DNA of 64,000 nt from Trichosphaerium sp. ATCC 40318. Taxonomy: Eukaryota; Discosea; Flabellinia; Trichosidae. This document shows, one piece after another, positions 20,901 to 32,955 of the stretch. The position numbers and the translations under genes are program-made. Position 1 is the first letter of the stretch. Each line of letters opens with the position of its first letter. The notes below the pieces were generated by a model. That model was not told where the DNA came from, ran no database searches, and saw nothing but the letters and a program-made list of their open reading frames with translations. The stretch lies in assembly GCA_038496445.1 (NCBI GenBank), contig JALMLS010000635.1, positions 1 through 64,000 of the forward strand, given 5' to 3'.

Positions 20901-23604
20901 ATATTATTAGCTCAAAAGAGACAAAAAAAGTGATTAAAACTGGAAGGAGCAAACAACTAAGAAAATTACCAGCTTTTCCAATAAGGAAATATATAATGCT
21001 TGTATTCTTAAAAGCTTGTGATGGTAATACAGAAGGTAGAGCAGAAACAGCCAAATATGATCCTAAGAAGTTATTAAATAAAATTGATAAAAAAACATCA
21101 CCAGAAAATTAACTACTTTCTTCATGTTCGCTTAACTACTCAAGGAAAAAAGAACTTAAAATGGATGTCGTACTTGCAAATTCCCAGTCTGTCTCCCCTC
21201 TACCCTCAAACATAAGCTGAACTCCAGTGGACAGTGTCCCATTTAAGTCGCTATCTACAGATACACACACAAGAGATTGCCCACCACTAACCTCTATAGG
21301 CAGAACTGAAACTACATTTGTTTTTTGTGTTCCCATAAGTATGGTTGTGGATACCCCTGCTCCTGTATTTTGCACAGAAGTTCTAAAATTAAAACGCTAA
21401 AGAGACATTAGTATAATAACTAAAGTAATGCGCTGCATTGCAAAGAAACAGGAAAAAGATGACAAAACAGTTTTTTTCAAAAAAAATAAGAATGGTAAAA
21501 AGACCACTAGATGTCTATGTTATTTTCTTTCGTACACGAAAGACTGGTGCTCCACATTGAGCTTGATCCCATAGATCTACACCAGGTTGGTTTATTGTTT
21601 CCATACGAGTAAAACTAGAAGAGAAATCGATATCTTCTTCTTCAACAAAAAACAAATCAGCATCTACTCCTGGGAGAGGGTTTGTAAGAGATACTACTGA
21701 TGCCGCCTCTACAAATTGTAAGCTTATTGTAAAGTATTCACACCATACACAAAACCTCCTACCTATATTATAAAACTCCTTTAAGTTAACTTTCAAGCTG
21801 GTAGTTAAGCAATTTTGAGAACATGTTGCGTGCATTTCTAACGTAAATTCAAATACCACTCCTCGACCCTAAAACAAATGTTACTATACTAGTTTAATAA
21901 ACCGCATACTTGTGTGCCACTATCTACAAAAATAGTTTGTAGTGGTTTAACTGTAGAGCCGTCATAATGAAAATAATCCAAAGTCTATTGTTAATGTTAG
22001 ACTTGAATTTTTTTTTTCTTGATTTAGCGATCATACAAAGGCAGATCCAGTTTGAGTGTATAATGTGGGTGCAACTTTAAATACACCATAGTTTCCTTTT
22101 TGTGAGACAATCTCTACACCTCTTATTCTTGTATCTAAACAATAGGATTAGTTTCTTTCTAAGAAAGAATAAAAAATGTATACCATCAGGCTTAGGTATC
22201 ATGATGTATATATTCTCTTCACCTCCCAATAGATTCACCACAAGTAAGTACTCGTAATCATTATTCGTTGGAGCTCGCGGAAAACCTATAAACAAAGGTA
22301 CATAAGACAAACACTCAGAGTTTTTTGATTTCGTACTGTGTCCATGAACTTGTAGAACATTTCCATCATTATTATTATGTGTTGGTTGAATAATCACATT
22401 TGGCCCATCAGATTTCATGAAAATACTTTTAGCATAATTGAAGCCTTCTACTTCTTCCAAGGCGCTGTCACTAGCATTAACTACTGTAGGAATAGATGGC
22501 AATCCTTTAAGATCCCATATTTTTGAAGCAGCAGCTGCCAAATTATCTGAAACATGCCAATAAAAGAAAAAATAACTCGGATCATCTGTATCAATTTCAA
22601 CAAGCTCTAGGTTCACCGAAGGAGTGGTAGAAGGATCATCAACTATGACATAAATTTTACAGCGTCCTCCTAGAAGACAAAAGATTGTTTAGAGTACACA
22701 AACACAACATCAAAAAAAAAAAGAAAAAAAATGTGAAAAAAAAAAAAAACCGAATCGATTTTTTCACTCAAAAAAAGAACGTACTCGATATACCACCAAG
22801 AACAAAATCAGGTTCAGAACTAAAAATACTACCTAAGATAACAAGTGTTTGTAATGCTATAAACACAATTTTCTTGCAAAAAACGAACCTGTATTGGCCA
22901 TTACATCGCTCACAGCTGTACTACCAGCAAAATAGCATTGATCACCAGCTGTCACTGGCGCTGCAACTATTAATGCTATAGGATCATTTGAACCGGTATT
23001 TGAGACTCTATCAAGCCTCGCCAAACCAACGTATTGAGTATCAGTTACAGAGGTATCAAAACCAAGCAAGGCAGATGCGAAAGGCGTCACAACGTTTGAT
23101 AGGGTGAGCGAACCTTTATCAACAAAGCTAGTCACTACAAAAAAAAAAGTCGTTAAAACAACGAACGCCAACGCTATTAAAGAATGTGACTATCGTTATC
23201 TAGCGTTTTTTGGATTGTTAATGATTAAAACAAACTTGAAAACAAACAAAAAGCGTAAAAATCCGATTTACTTATTGTAATCGTGTATTTCAAGCGTATC
23301 TTGCACTAAGGTGGTTGTTTGATCGGAAAAAACACAAAAAAGTTTTTATTAATTATGTGTAGTAAAAGAAGTATGTATGTACGCTAACCTAGTACGTAGT
23401 CATGATTGAGGGTTATAGGATCTAGTTTTACAGATATACTTGTAGGAATAGCGTGTTCGTAAGGCCCTTCGATATCTGGTAGTACAACAACGTTAGCGAA
23501 CCTATCAAATGCCAATAGAAGATGTACTGTGTACCGGTAGCAGTTACGAACAAAACCAAGACGTTAATAACACTCCATAGTAGTAATACTATTTGAACGC
23601 CCAT
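17923..23604 (-). CDS. Receptor tyrosine kinase with Pro/Thr-rich extracellular stalk
   Basis: I choose the ATG at 23604 because, after a 47-nt intron, it gives a signal peptide (MGVQIVLLLW then HLLLAFDR). About ten exons encode a beta-rich ectodomain of unknown type. A Pro/Thr repeat stalk follows at 20450-20755 (units such as PPTIPTTVPPTT). A single transmembrane helix at about 19450-19570 (ISAIVAVALIVIVILAVVIG) ends in basic FIRTKRS. The cytoplasmic part is a complete protein kinase domain: glycine loop GAGASGVV (19060-19090), VAVKR, HENVLSLIGL, HRDLAARN (about 18440), ADFGLARI, PIRWMSPEAL (about 18325), SDVWSYGITLYE and NERPNFKII, with the stop at 17923. HRDLAARN and PIRWMSPEAL are the sequence signatures that separate true tyrosine kinases from serine/threonine and TKL kinases. 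All catalytic residues are present, so it should be active at the plasma membrane. Confidence 0.85.
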
Positions 23605-24335
23605 GCGAGCGCCTTTAATTTAATTCACTCTATTTGAATCTAAGTCGGGATGATTTCTAGTAGTTTGAAGTATTTGGACAAATCAGTATACTTTAGTTGT
23701 TTGCATGCTAATACAGCTCGTATCAAAGAAACTAGAACAATTAATTGTGTTAGTGAACGGAAAAGGGTTATTTGGAAGTGTCGAATCTATTTTCGTTTTT
23801 TGGACTGTTTTTAACGTCTTAACCTCTTTTAACGTACTATGGTAATTGGCAAAACGCTTGTGCTTCTTTGTAAGGTTTGGGAAGCGAACAAATCGTTTGG
23901 CGGTTAGATATCACCCAAAAAACACAAGAAACGCCCTAAAACCTTGTTTAGATACCGTAAAAAATTATCCAACTCGAATAAAGCGCGTTTATTGGATACA
24001 ATTGAGATTGTCCACATTTTCAGTTCGGATTTTTTTTCCGGCGTGAATTTTGAGCGAAAGGTCGGGTTCTTGTCCCGAGCAAAGCGAAGGGCCCGACCGA
24101 GACCGAACCGAGACTACTACACTCTCATAATTTTCGAACTAATGCGGACACCGTGTATATAACTCTATTTTATTGTAAGTTGAGTGGACTGTTTAAAAGG
24201 CCACTCCTGATTTGTAGCACAAGTGATGTTATGCTCACATGATACTTTAAGGGATAGCACAGAGTTGTGAGGGCTACATATGTCAGAAACCATCCAGACA
24301 AATCGGGCTGCTATCACGCTATGTCAATAGATACT

Positions 24336-24412
24336 TGTAAACATAACCAGTTGGAGTATGAAGTTACTGGTAAACTCTGTGAGCCTTCATATCCTCTCTG
24401 GTTATGTTAACA
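24336..24412. repeat. Imperfect hairpin, 28-bp arms
   Basis: The left arm (24336-24363, begins tgtaaacataaccag) pairs with the right arm (24385-24412, ends ctggttatgttaaca) at about 22 of 28 positions, with a 21-bp loop. It may be a miniature element or a transcribed structure. Confidence 0.55.
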
Positions 24413-24429
24413 CATCCCTCCAAAAAGAT

Positions 24430-24640
24430 AACTTGTACACCGGACATTGCGTTTAAGCTTCAGTAATTGTATGCCTGCTATTGCTTTTACACCTTCATCT
24501 GTTATCTCATCACAATGATCCATGTACACCAACCAAAGACTTCAGCTCTTCATCTGCACCAGATAAATTGATATTGTGTACGCCAGCCAAAGCTTTAATA
24601 CCTTCATCTGTCACATGTGGACTTCTCATATTTGTGCATG
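24430..24640 (-). pseudogene. Leucine-rich-repeat gene remnant
   Basis: Two frames carry repeat-like pieces, DEGIKALAGVHNINLSGAD and DEITDEGVKAIAGIQLLKL, which match the TDEGL..L.GV..L consensus of the F-box/LRR protein at 38125-39717. Stops and frame changes separate them, and no F-box or start is nearby. It is a decayed fragment of a paralogue. Confidence 0.6.
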
Positions 24641-25159
24641 TACACTAGCCAAAAGCTGAATAGATAATTGAAATAGCCTCAAACTCGCCGGTTCATGTGC
24701 CACATTTTTACAATCCATCAAATTATCTGGAGAATGGACAACCGAGAGCATGAAGGTACTAAGATACAGGTTGACCACTTTGGTGTATAACCCCAATAGT
24801 AAATTCTCGTATTTGAAAAAAAGAAAATAAAGGTGTTGAGTCAACGTCTACGCAGCTTATACAGTATACTGACCCAAGGTAGCTTGTGCTTAAACTTTGG
24901 TACCAGGTAACCCATAAAACACTACAGTACAACAAATCAAACTCCATACACTGTACAAGTTTACCTATTTATTCAGGGTTTTTTTTTACAAAGTCCAAAA
25001 CAAAAAAAGATTGATTTTTTGCTAGCCTGAATATCGCCTAGTGTTCTTCTCAATAATATCACAGTATGAAATACATGTGTTTGTGATACTAAAAAGTCTC
25101 TTCCAGATAACTAGTTCTGTAGAGATACACAAACACGTTCTGTCTTTTTTTTTTTTTTT

Positions 25160-28100
25160 TTAACTTTCTTCAGCCTTCTTGACTTTTTTCTGAATAGCTT
25201 TTAAGCGCTGAGAAAGTGCTGCATTTTCCTCTCGTAACTCCTTAACTTTTTCATTAGCATCAGAGTACTCTGATGTTGAAATAAGAGAAGGATCCAATGA
25301 AATATCGGCAACACTGGAACCTTGTGTTGCATCAGTTTTGTCATTTTTAATCCTTATTGCTTTTTGTATAAACAAAACAAGCACAGTACCAACTACAATA
25401 AAAACGTTAGTTAACCACTCACAGAAAGAATCATGAACATTCTCAAGCAATTTCATATACACGTGGTATGCGATTGCAGCAAAATTCAACAAACCAAAAA
25501 AAAAGGACATACGTGCACTCAAGAGGATACACAGTGATCTTATGATAAACTGCTGCTCCCTAGCATTTGAGTCTGTGATTGTGAGTTCTACTATTGTAGC
25601 TATTATCACAAAAAACGTTGTATTATAGGTTGACACTCCAATAATCTAAAGCACAAAGTAAGGCAAAACAGCTTCACTCACCGAAAAAAAACCAATTATA
25701 ACAAAAACTGAAAAAATACCTTTGACTCATTGAATGTCTTGATTGGCACCTTTCTTACTCTTATACTTATAAACACACCGAACGCCATAAGTACTAGCTA
25801 AGAATAAAATAAGGATGATGTACAAAAACTTAGAAGTCGTACAAGGACGCCTGTTTGCATTCCAAGAACAATTCTACCTCCAACTCCAGATTCGCAAACA
25901 AAATAGTTTTTGATTGGCCTGTGAACATCAATGATCTCTATACGTGATTCTTTTAATAGAATACTGTATATTATACATAATAGAAGCTCCAAGGCAAGTA
26001 TAGCACCAACGTGGCTTGCTACTTGGAGATTTGAGATCTTGATAACTTCAAGTTTTTTCGCTCTGCTAAAAATAACAAAGACACGGAAAGACTTTGCAAA
26101 CAAGCACCTATAAATATATTCTTTAGAAAGAATAGCAAATAAATACAGTATAACATACCCAAAGAGTATACTCATACCAGCAAAAAGTACCCAATAACGG
26201 ATGTAACAAAATAATGTTTCATTGTTACTTGGCGTCCATAATAGAATGCTAGTGTACACTAGAATACTTCCAAACAAGATACCATACAGAAATACTGGAG
26301 CTATAAAAAGATAAAAGATAAGTACGATCCCAACTGCAAAAGATAAATCCTTAAAAAGATACGTACAAGAACCGATAATTATGTTATTATTTCTGTAAAT
26401 AAAAACAAATATACCAAAAACGACCGAAATCAAAATAGCAACAGAAACAAGTGCCAAGAAAACCCATTCTGACACAAAGTCACCATAAGCATGACTGAAT
26501 ATACGTTCGTCCCATGTAGGTATAGGAAGAACTATCTCGGCCGTTGCTCCGAGCAATGGTCCAACAACTTGTCTTGTACTGTTAATGTACTGAACTATTT
26601 CAGAATCTGCCAATTGAGAATGGTCTGAGGCGAATCTGATCTAAATTACAGAGTCAGTTCGATATGACAAGAAAGGTAACATACTCGTCCGTAAAAGGTG
26701 TTGAAGTCTAGGTTACCAACTTCCTTGGCTACCTCTTCATCAGACTTGCTTGATGCTTTCTAGTAAAAAAAAGTTAGAAAAAAACAGTTTTTGATGATTA
26801 TCGTCCACTTACAGCTACAGCTTTCTCTAAAATTTTTCCTGCTATAAACCCTAATGCCGGCCAATCATTGTTTGGTACAGTGTTATTTATAATTGCGTGA
26901 TAATCCTCTAATTCTGTGTAAAAGTCCGTTGAGTGGATAAATTCCTCTCCAACATATCTTGAAGTTTTGCTTGACTGCACGTTCAATAAGATAAGTAGTT
27001 TAGATAATAAGCAACGCACAGCAACCACACCAAGCATATATGCTGTAATATCGCTTTCAAAATTGTCCCAATCGGCACCTAGAGGTACATGTGCAAAAAA
27101 CTCTGGAGCCCAGTTTTTTTCTCGCATGTGATTAATCATGTACCTAACAACATGTGAGATACTACCAAGTTTACATGTGTTTAAAACAAAGAACGTACCC
27201 AATAGGTGTTCCTGGAGGACTTTTACATGTTAGAAGAGCTTCTGGGTTAAACTCCATTACTGCCTAACATATTTTGTTAGCAATCTCGTTTGATTTAAAA
27301 TAAGAATAAAATAAGAATTGCATACTAGTATTGTACTAGTCCAGTTTGCCATTGATTCTGGTGTTTGGCTTCCCGTTTGAGCGTAGAATTTTTTGATTTC
27401 AGTTATTCCATTTTCTTTGGCCTGTTAAAGTCAGTCAACACTCAACCAAGCACCCCAAGCACTCTTCATTTCAACAAAAAAAAACAGGTTAGAGCTTGTC
27501 GTACTTGAGCATCAAAACCGTTACAAGCAACGTCACCAAAACCATCTTGGAATATAATCTCTGCTACTGTTTTTATGCGAGTTACTCGCATAAACGGAAT
27601 TGTACCAAGGAGAAGCCTTGTTCAAATAATGTTACTTAACATGATTTTTTTATAGTTTGTTGGAAGAAGTGTTAATTGTTGTACCTAGATGCTGTCTTTG
27701 TAGCACTATAAGCGAACGTTTTACCTTCAAAAAATTTATCTGAAGATACAGAAGCACCAATAAGAAGCCTTCCACGTGGTTCTGTAATTGCAACAGCTCT
27801 GAGAGAGAACCCAGATCCTTTTGGTCCTAAAGTCAATTGTTAAGCAACGATATAGCACTTAACAGTCACTCAAAATTGAAAAAAAGTATTGGTATGCACA
27901 GTACATATCCTCTTACACGAGGATAGCATAATATAGTACTAAAAGCAAGAAGAGAGACGGTATTTTTGCCTTTGTTCGGTTTTTTGAAGAAAATTGGGTT
28001 TTTTTTTCCTATTTGTACCTATCATGTAGTCTACTTCTGTGTTGTTTACGAATGATATATAGTTTTCTTCACACTTTGTAATATTGTCATCATCGTAAAG

Positions 28101-28404
28101 CAATTCTAGTTTCACCTTTTTTTCAGAAAAAAAAAGTTAATATTCGTCAACCGATACTGTCTCCTAGAATGCTTACCATTCGCTGTATTCCTTCTACAAG
28201 CATACCTCCAGCTTGGTTAACGCGGTGTGCCCAGAATTGAAGGCCTCGAAGTTGTCCTATTGCAAAAGGAGCCTAAATCTGAATTATTCGTTAACGCATG
28301 TGTGGTATTAATAATACCCCGCCTCCAATGTTCGTAGTACTCATAGCAACTACTATTTCGCCATTTCCAGACAGCGATTCAATACGCGCGGTAAATACGA
28401 GCAT
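25160..28404 (-). CDS. Class C (GABA-B-like) G-protein-coupled receptor with Venus-flytrap domain
   Basis: A multi-exon gene. The N-terminal exons encode a type 1 periplasmic-binding fold: NQAGGMLVEGIQRM (about 28200), LELLYDDDN (about 28110), VAEIIFQDGFGDVACNGFD (about 27550), NPEALLTCKSPPG (about 27230), WPALGFIAGKILEKAVA (about 26830), NTFYGRIRF and PTWDERIFSH. Seven hydrophobic helices follow between 26480 and 25380. The TM6-TM7 link KVPIKTFNESK (about 25745) matches the conserved NFNEAK/NDSK segment of class C receptors. The tail (25160-25260) contains KVKELREENAALSQRLKAI, a leucine-heptad coiled coil like those through which GABA-B subunits pair. The ligand is probably a small amino-acid-like molecule. 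No cysteine-rich domain is seen, as in GABA-B receptors. The ATG at 28404 lacks an obvious signal peptide, so an upstream exon may be missing from the model. Confidence 0.8.
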
Positions 28405-28896
28405 TATGACTATTATTGTATGGATACGTTAGTATTACATTCAAGGAGTGTCATGGTTAAATAAAAACGAAGAACCGTATCGTTTGAACAAAATGAAAAC
28501 GAAAGTCTATCGAGCAACGCACATATTATTATTGGAGCGCAATACCTGCGTTTTATTGTACAAGCGGTCTGTGTTGCCATGGCCGTATTTACTTTGAAAT
28601 AAATTTATTCTATGCAGTTTTTATTGTCTTAACTTCGAAAAATAGTTTTAAACCATCTTGTAAAGAGTACTAGTGCTAGTGGTTCATTCTATAGCAACTA
28701 TTATAAATAATAGCTACAGTGCCTATTTTGGACAGCCACCAATTAAATAGATCACTAAACTTGCTTTGCGGAGCAACAATGAATTAGGTTGTAAAGGGGC
28801 TGTTTAAAAGCGAAGAATAAAATAATTCGTAAAAATGTTTCTCGCTATCTTTGGTGGTCGCTAGGCATCACTTGCTATTTTATATTGAACCATTGT
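28405..28896. other. Divergent intergenic region
   Basis: It lies between the starts of the class C receptor (minus) and the repeat protein at 28897 (plus), so both promoters should be here. No reading frame is supported. A missing first exon of the receptor with its signal peptide could lie in the left half. Confidence 0.4.
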
Positions 28897-30021
28897 ATGT
28901 TTGCGCCAATACTACGCGTTTCGCACCAGAAACGTGTGATAGGCGCGAAAAGCTATTCAACAGCACTAACACCACATGAAAATGAACTAGCGGCGTTTCG
29001 TACTATGTTCAATGCGATCAGTAGAGAGACAGGCGTTAAAGAGATGGATGACTTTTATAGCGTTACAATTCAACAAATAACGGCACAAGGAGGATTATGT
29101 ATACTTCAAAAGTACATAATAAAGCCTTATACACACGTAGATTTATTTATTGTATTACCAGGTTCGAAACATCGCTTGTGAAAGCTCTCACGCATGTATA
29201 CCCTCACAAGGCATGGAAACCATGGAAATTCAGGTGAGGCGTTCTGTTTAATGTCGAAATACACTTAAATTCGGTCAAGAAATACGCCGCAAGGTTTTTG
29301 GAAGGATTTAAAGAACCAACAAATATTTCTTGATGACATGGCGATTAATTTGACATTGCACACTTTAAATGACTGGCACGCTATCACATCAAAGGACGTG
29401 GCGTGTCATGGCGGATTGGGTCTTCTTGACAGGTTTCATTGCTTTTTCCTCTTCTTTGGTCTCAAACACTTGTTAGATATAACAATTCCGTATATAAAAC
29501 GCTAGCCACCGTGTATCCAAACCATAAGTGGCAACCTGACAAGTTTACGCACGTTAACGATAAAAAGCAAACCATTTCGACTCACCTACGCTATTAGCAT
29601 AACGCCTAAGACATATTGGAGGAAGAACGATAACATTAAGTATTTTCTGAAAAGTATTAAAAGTCGTTTAAACGCGATGATAATATCTCTAACGCCGCTT
29701 CTAGGCGTAGAAAATAGCCTGGGTGTAACCAAACCAGAAGATTGGCACCGTGTATCCTCTCTACAATTAAAAGAAGTCGGGGGAAATAGCTTGCTTAGCA
29801 CCAAGCAATTTCCTAGTTGCTTAGGCCTGTTATACCCTGACTACGATTGGCATAAACACCAGCAACCATTACGTAAAAAGAAAACAGTCCAAAGGTCAGG
29901 ATTTCACTTTTTCTGTTTTTTTTGTATTTTTTCGGTTAATTCTTGTGTTTGTCGCTCGCATATTGATTTATATTCTAGGAGTTTGAAGTTACAAACTGGA
30001 AACATTTTCTCTGTTGCATGA
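28897..30021 (+). CDS. Probably mitochondrial protein with DWY/GG/VYP repeats
   Basis: The ATG at 28897 gives MFAPILRVSHQKRVIGAKSY, an arginine- and serine-rich, acid-free leader typical of mitochondrial import. Three copies of a roughly 90-residue unit follow: (1) DDFYSVTIQQITAQGGLCIL joined to SLVKALTHVYPHKAWKPWKF; (2) GFWKDLKNQQIFLDDMA, DWHAITSKDVACHGGLGLL and ATVYPNHKWQPDKF; (3) YWRKNDNIKYFLKSI, DWHRVSSLQLKEVGGNSLL and GLLYPDYDWHKHQ. The pattern GFW..N...FL..., DWY.VS...L...GG..LL..Y..SL..AL..VYP.H.W.PWKF recurs in uncharacterised proteins of fungi, oomycetes and other protists as I remember them; its function is not known to me. Exons were joined at GT-AG sites that keep the repeats in frame. 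The last exon ends GNIFSVA. Confidence 0.65.
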
Positions 30022-30589
30022 GCTTCGAAGCCGTTTATGGAATTTGTGTCTGTGGTTACGTACATAAGCTACAGCTCGCGGTTATATCAACTGCGAACAA
30101 AGCGCCACTCCAGGTCTTATTGTTTTGGGGTAGAACTGGTACATGTCCTGTCCCGGACCCTGTATAAGTATCCATGACCTACCAGGCTGCCGAGAATCAG
30201 TGATATTATACGTAAGCCTCTTGATGGTTCGTTTGCAAACCGAAAGAAGGGAAACAAACGGAATCTTTTGGCGTAAACGGAAGACTTTTTTACGCCTAAT
30301 TTGAGCAATGTACGAAAAATATATTAAAGGTGGCAAGAGATCAAGCCACAATAAACATTCAATGCACAATTTTTGTGCAGTTAAGCGATAATACCCTTAA
30401 AAGTATTCTAAAGCACCTTTTTCAGCAGAGCGTACTCCGCTATAACTGCACTGCATAGTTTGTGTTGTTGCCACTGGCCGCAAGTAAACTTTATGCGTAG
30501 AGAAGCTCTTTGGTATATAAAGCGATTGGTAGCCTGTTTATGTGCGTTTCGCTAGTTCTAGATATTGAACAAGACCACAAAATATTTCA
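30022..30589. other. Intergenic, no supported gene
   Basis: Two overlapping minus-strand open frames (30082-30369 and 30117-30308) are basic and have no domain or paralogue. The right part should hold the promoter and first exon of the PA-7TM gene. Confidence 0.35.
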
Positions 30590-32955
30590 ATGGCCTTCTA
30601 TTACTTCCATTACGCCTTCTGACGCATATTTACTAGCTCTCGTATGCTTAATACCAATAATAAATGGTATGGAAGTTATTGACAAAAATGGGCAATCAAC
30701 GGTACGCTACAAGTACTTACGCAGCGATTACTGGTAGTATACTGCTAATCAAGGGCCTAACGCTCTACGAGCGCTTAACCCTTTTGATTTGCGGTATTTA
30801 CAAGCTAAACTAAACCATTTATGCAAACTTCCTTTTCTGGGGCGAAACCAAAACACCTCAAAACGTTTTTTGAGTTACTACGCTTTAACAACGTATACAA
30901 TACTCACTGTTAGGTTTATAGTACATTAAAGCAATCAAACTGGATTATGTATCACCTGATATATCATCAACGTTCAAAAATGTAACTCTTGTTGCGACAA
31001 CATCACAAAACATATCTGGAAAGTACGTCATTTTAGTTTGTGACATAAAAAGCAAGTCAAATTCGTACTTTTTTTTTTCTCCTCCCACCGCCGTACGGCC
31101 GGCGGTAGGTCTAAAATTTATTCTCCTGCTCAAAACCTGTTTTCATTGGGGTTAGTAAAACGACTTTAATAAATGAATGAAACTGTAGCTGATTTGCTCT
31201 CTAGCCTGTGCTCTTTTTTTTGTGTTTTTTTTATTTGAAATCTCTACCTTTCGCTAACCTTTTGTTGTGTAGCTTTGTTTTTGTACTTGAAGCAAAAGGT
31301 GCATGGGATGTAAATATTATAAGAGAATACTACAATAAGAATGCAACAGGTGTCATCATAAGAGTAACAAGTACGAGCAAAAGAACAAGATTTTGGGATT
31401 TTGCACTAATAGTCTTTTCCTGTCTCACTTTATTATCAGGTCGTGTCCCAGGGTCTTACTTATTACAACATCAAAATGTTTACTCTTCTGTAAGAGACCT
31501 TGGATTTCATGTATTTCATATTGGTATCAATGACGGACCTGTACTTAATGACTTGATAGAAGCCAATAATGGCTCTTTACAGTTATTTATTGATGGTGGA
31601 GGTACAAACGCATTTTCTTTGCTTTGAAGAAATAAATTTTATGAAAGCTAGCGATGCTTTGTGCTTCCTTAGGGCTCGTAATGCCTTTCTATTGAAATTT
31701 GTATATGTGTTTTAAACACTTCTAAGTCGTCATTGTAGAGAAAAATGAATGGAGTATTGCTGTTAGTGAAGCGCTTTTAGTTCCTCTATTCAATGTATTC
31801 TTGGGAGGATTTGCACTTATCACAACATTGTATGCAGCTTACAAGTTCTATGGGTACACCAGTCACCATGTACGACTTCGATTTGTTTGATTTACTTGAT
31901 GATCTTTTCCTTGTTAACTTTCTGACTTATAGGGATGGAGTTGGACCGTATGCCAAGTATGCCTTGCACTTGAAATCGTAGCAAATTTAGGTATGTTAGT
32001 TTGAATATTTACACGTGACTATTTATAAATAGAGGCACCTTACGTTTTTATTAGAGCGTGCTATTTTTATAAGCATTGATCCGTACTTCTTGCGTGATAT
32101 TTTCTCCGTTGTTATAGGGAATATTTTAGCAACAATATCCATACCGTTGACACTGCTCACAACATTACTCATTGCTTTTTATTGGTATGTGAATGCTTTA
32201 GTTGTATTAAATCTCTTCTTCCTCTTGATTTGCTAAAGACTGTTCTATTTATATACCGTTTGTTTTAATGTTGGATTATAGGAGAGAGCTAAGTTCTCGA
32301 CACTCGATACAAATCTTATCATTCATTGAAAGGTTAAAGATACCTTTTGTTCTCATTGCTTGTATCATGTTTATCTTTGAGATTACTGCATCAGTACTTC
32401 GTGTTGTATTACCAGATACAATCGCTATTATAGTGACAACAATTACTATTGGCATATATTTTACGCTGACTATACTGGTTGTTATATTTTTTATAGCAAC
32501 AGGTCATGCTGTACTCAAACGCCTATCAAAAGCAACTTCAAACAAAAAAATAAGTAAACTTCGAATGATAACATACTTAATCATGTCAAGTGCTATTTTC
32601 CAAATATCAGCTACACTCATTGTTATAGTGGGTAATCTAACTGGGTGGATGTGGTACGTGATAACTAGTAAAACAAGTTCAAACACAAAATATCTCACTT
32701 TTTTCTTATTTTAGGGATTACCCAAGTGGATACATTACCACGTGGGCAATAGCATTCTTTTGTATAACAATGACAAGCTTTATTCAAATCATGGCTTGGA
32801 GTGATGGAAGAGGTAGTTCTACACAGAAGTCAACATCTATGGCTCCTTCTGTTCCTACCAATCCTTCAACGCAAAGAGGAGGTATTGTAACACAGGAGGT
32901 AGAATCAGTCAAATCTTCATCAGATGATAGTGATGTTGAAGAGAGTGACTCATAA
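30590..32955 (+). CDS. PA-domain seven-transmembrane protein, tandem copy 1 (start not located)
   Basis: First recognisable exon: LLALVCLIPIINGMEVID (about 30630), which reads like a signal peptide followed by the mature start. Then come exons of a protease-associated (PA) type domain: FKNVTLVATTSQNISGKYVI (about 30975), DVNIIREYYNKNATGVIIRV (about 31300) and FHVFHIGINDGPVLNDLI (about 31510). The GKYV..L, GVII and DG..L..LI elements fit the PA fold. Seven hydrophobic helices lie between about 31750 and 32800, with FYWRELSSRHS after TM3 and a conserved RLSKATSNKK loop before TM6. The tail is serine-rich and acidic, ending EESDS. The helical region loosely resembles THH1/TOM1-type membrane proteins, a tentative comparison. 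It is probably a plasma-membrane or endosomal receptor. Confidence 0.65.
31087..31106. repeat. GC-rich perfect stem-loop
   Basis: ACCGCCG and CGGCGGT form a 7-bp stem around TACGGC in otherwise AT-rich intronic sequence of PA-7TM copy 1. Copy 2 does not contain it. Confidence 0.5.

Larger units (their letters stand above)
23605..25159. other. Gene-free region with LRR remnants and a hairpin
   Basis: Between the kinase and the class C receptor I find no complete gene. It contains leucine-rich-repeat remnants (24430-24640), an imperfect inverted repeat (24336-24412), a GC-richer patch at about 24060-24110 and poly-T tracts before 25159. Open frames at 23846-24162 overlap in different frames and have no support. 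Confidence 0.4.

Noticed and set aside
22685-22981. 98-codon plus-strand lysine-rich frame
   Set aside because: It lies across A-rich intron sequence and antisense ectodomain exons of the receptor kinase.
25931-26113. 60-codon plus-strand frame
   Set aside because: Antisense to helix-coding exons of the class C receptor.
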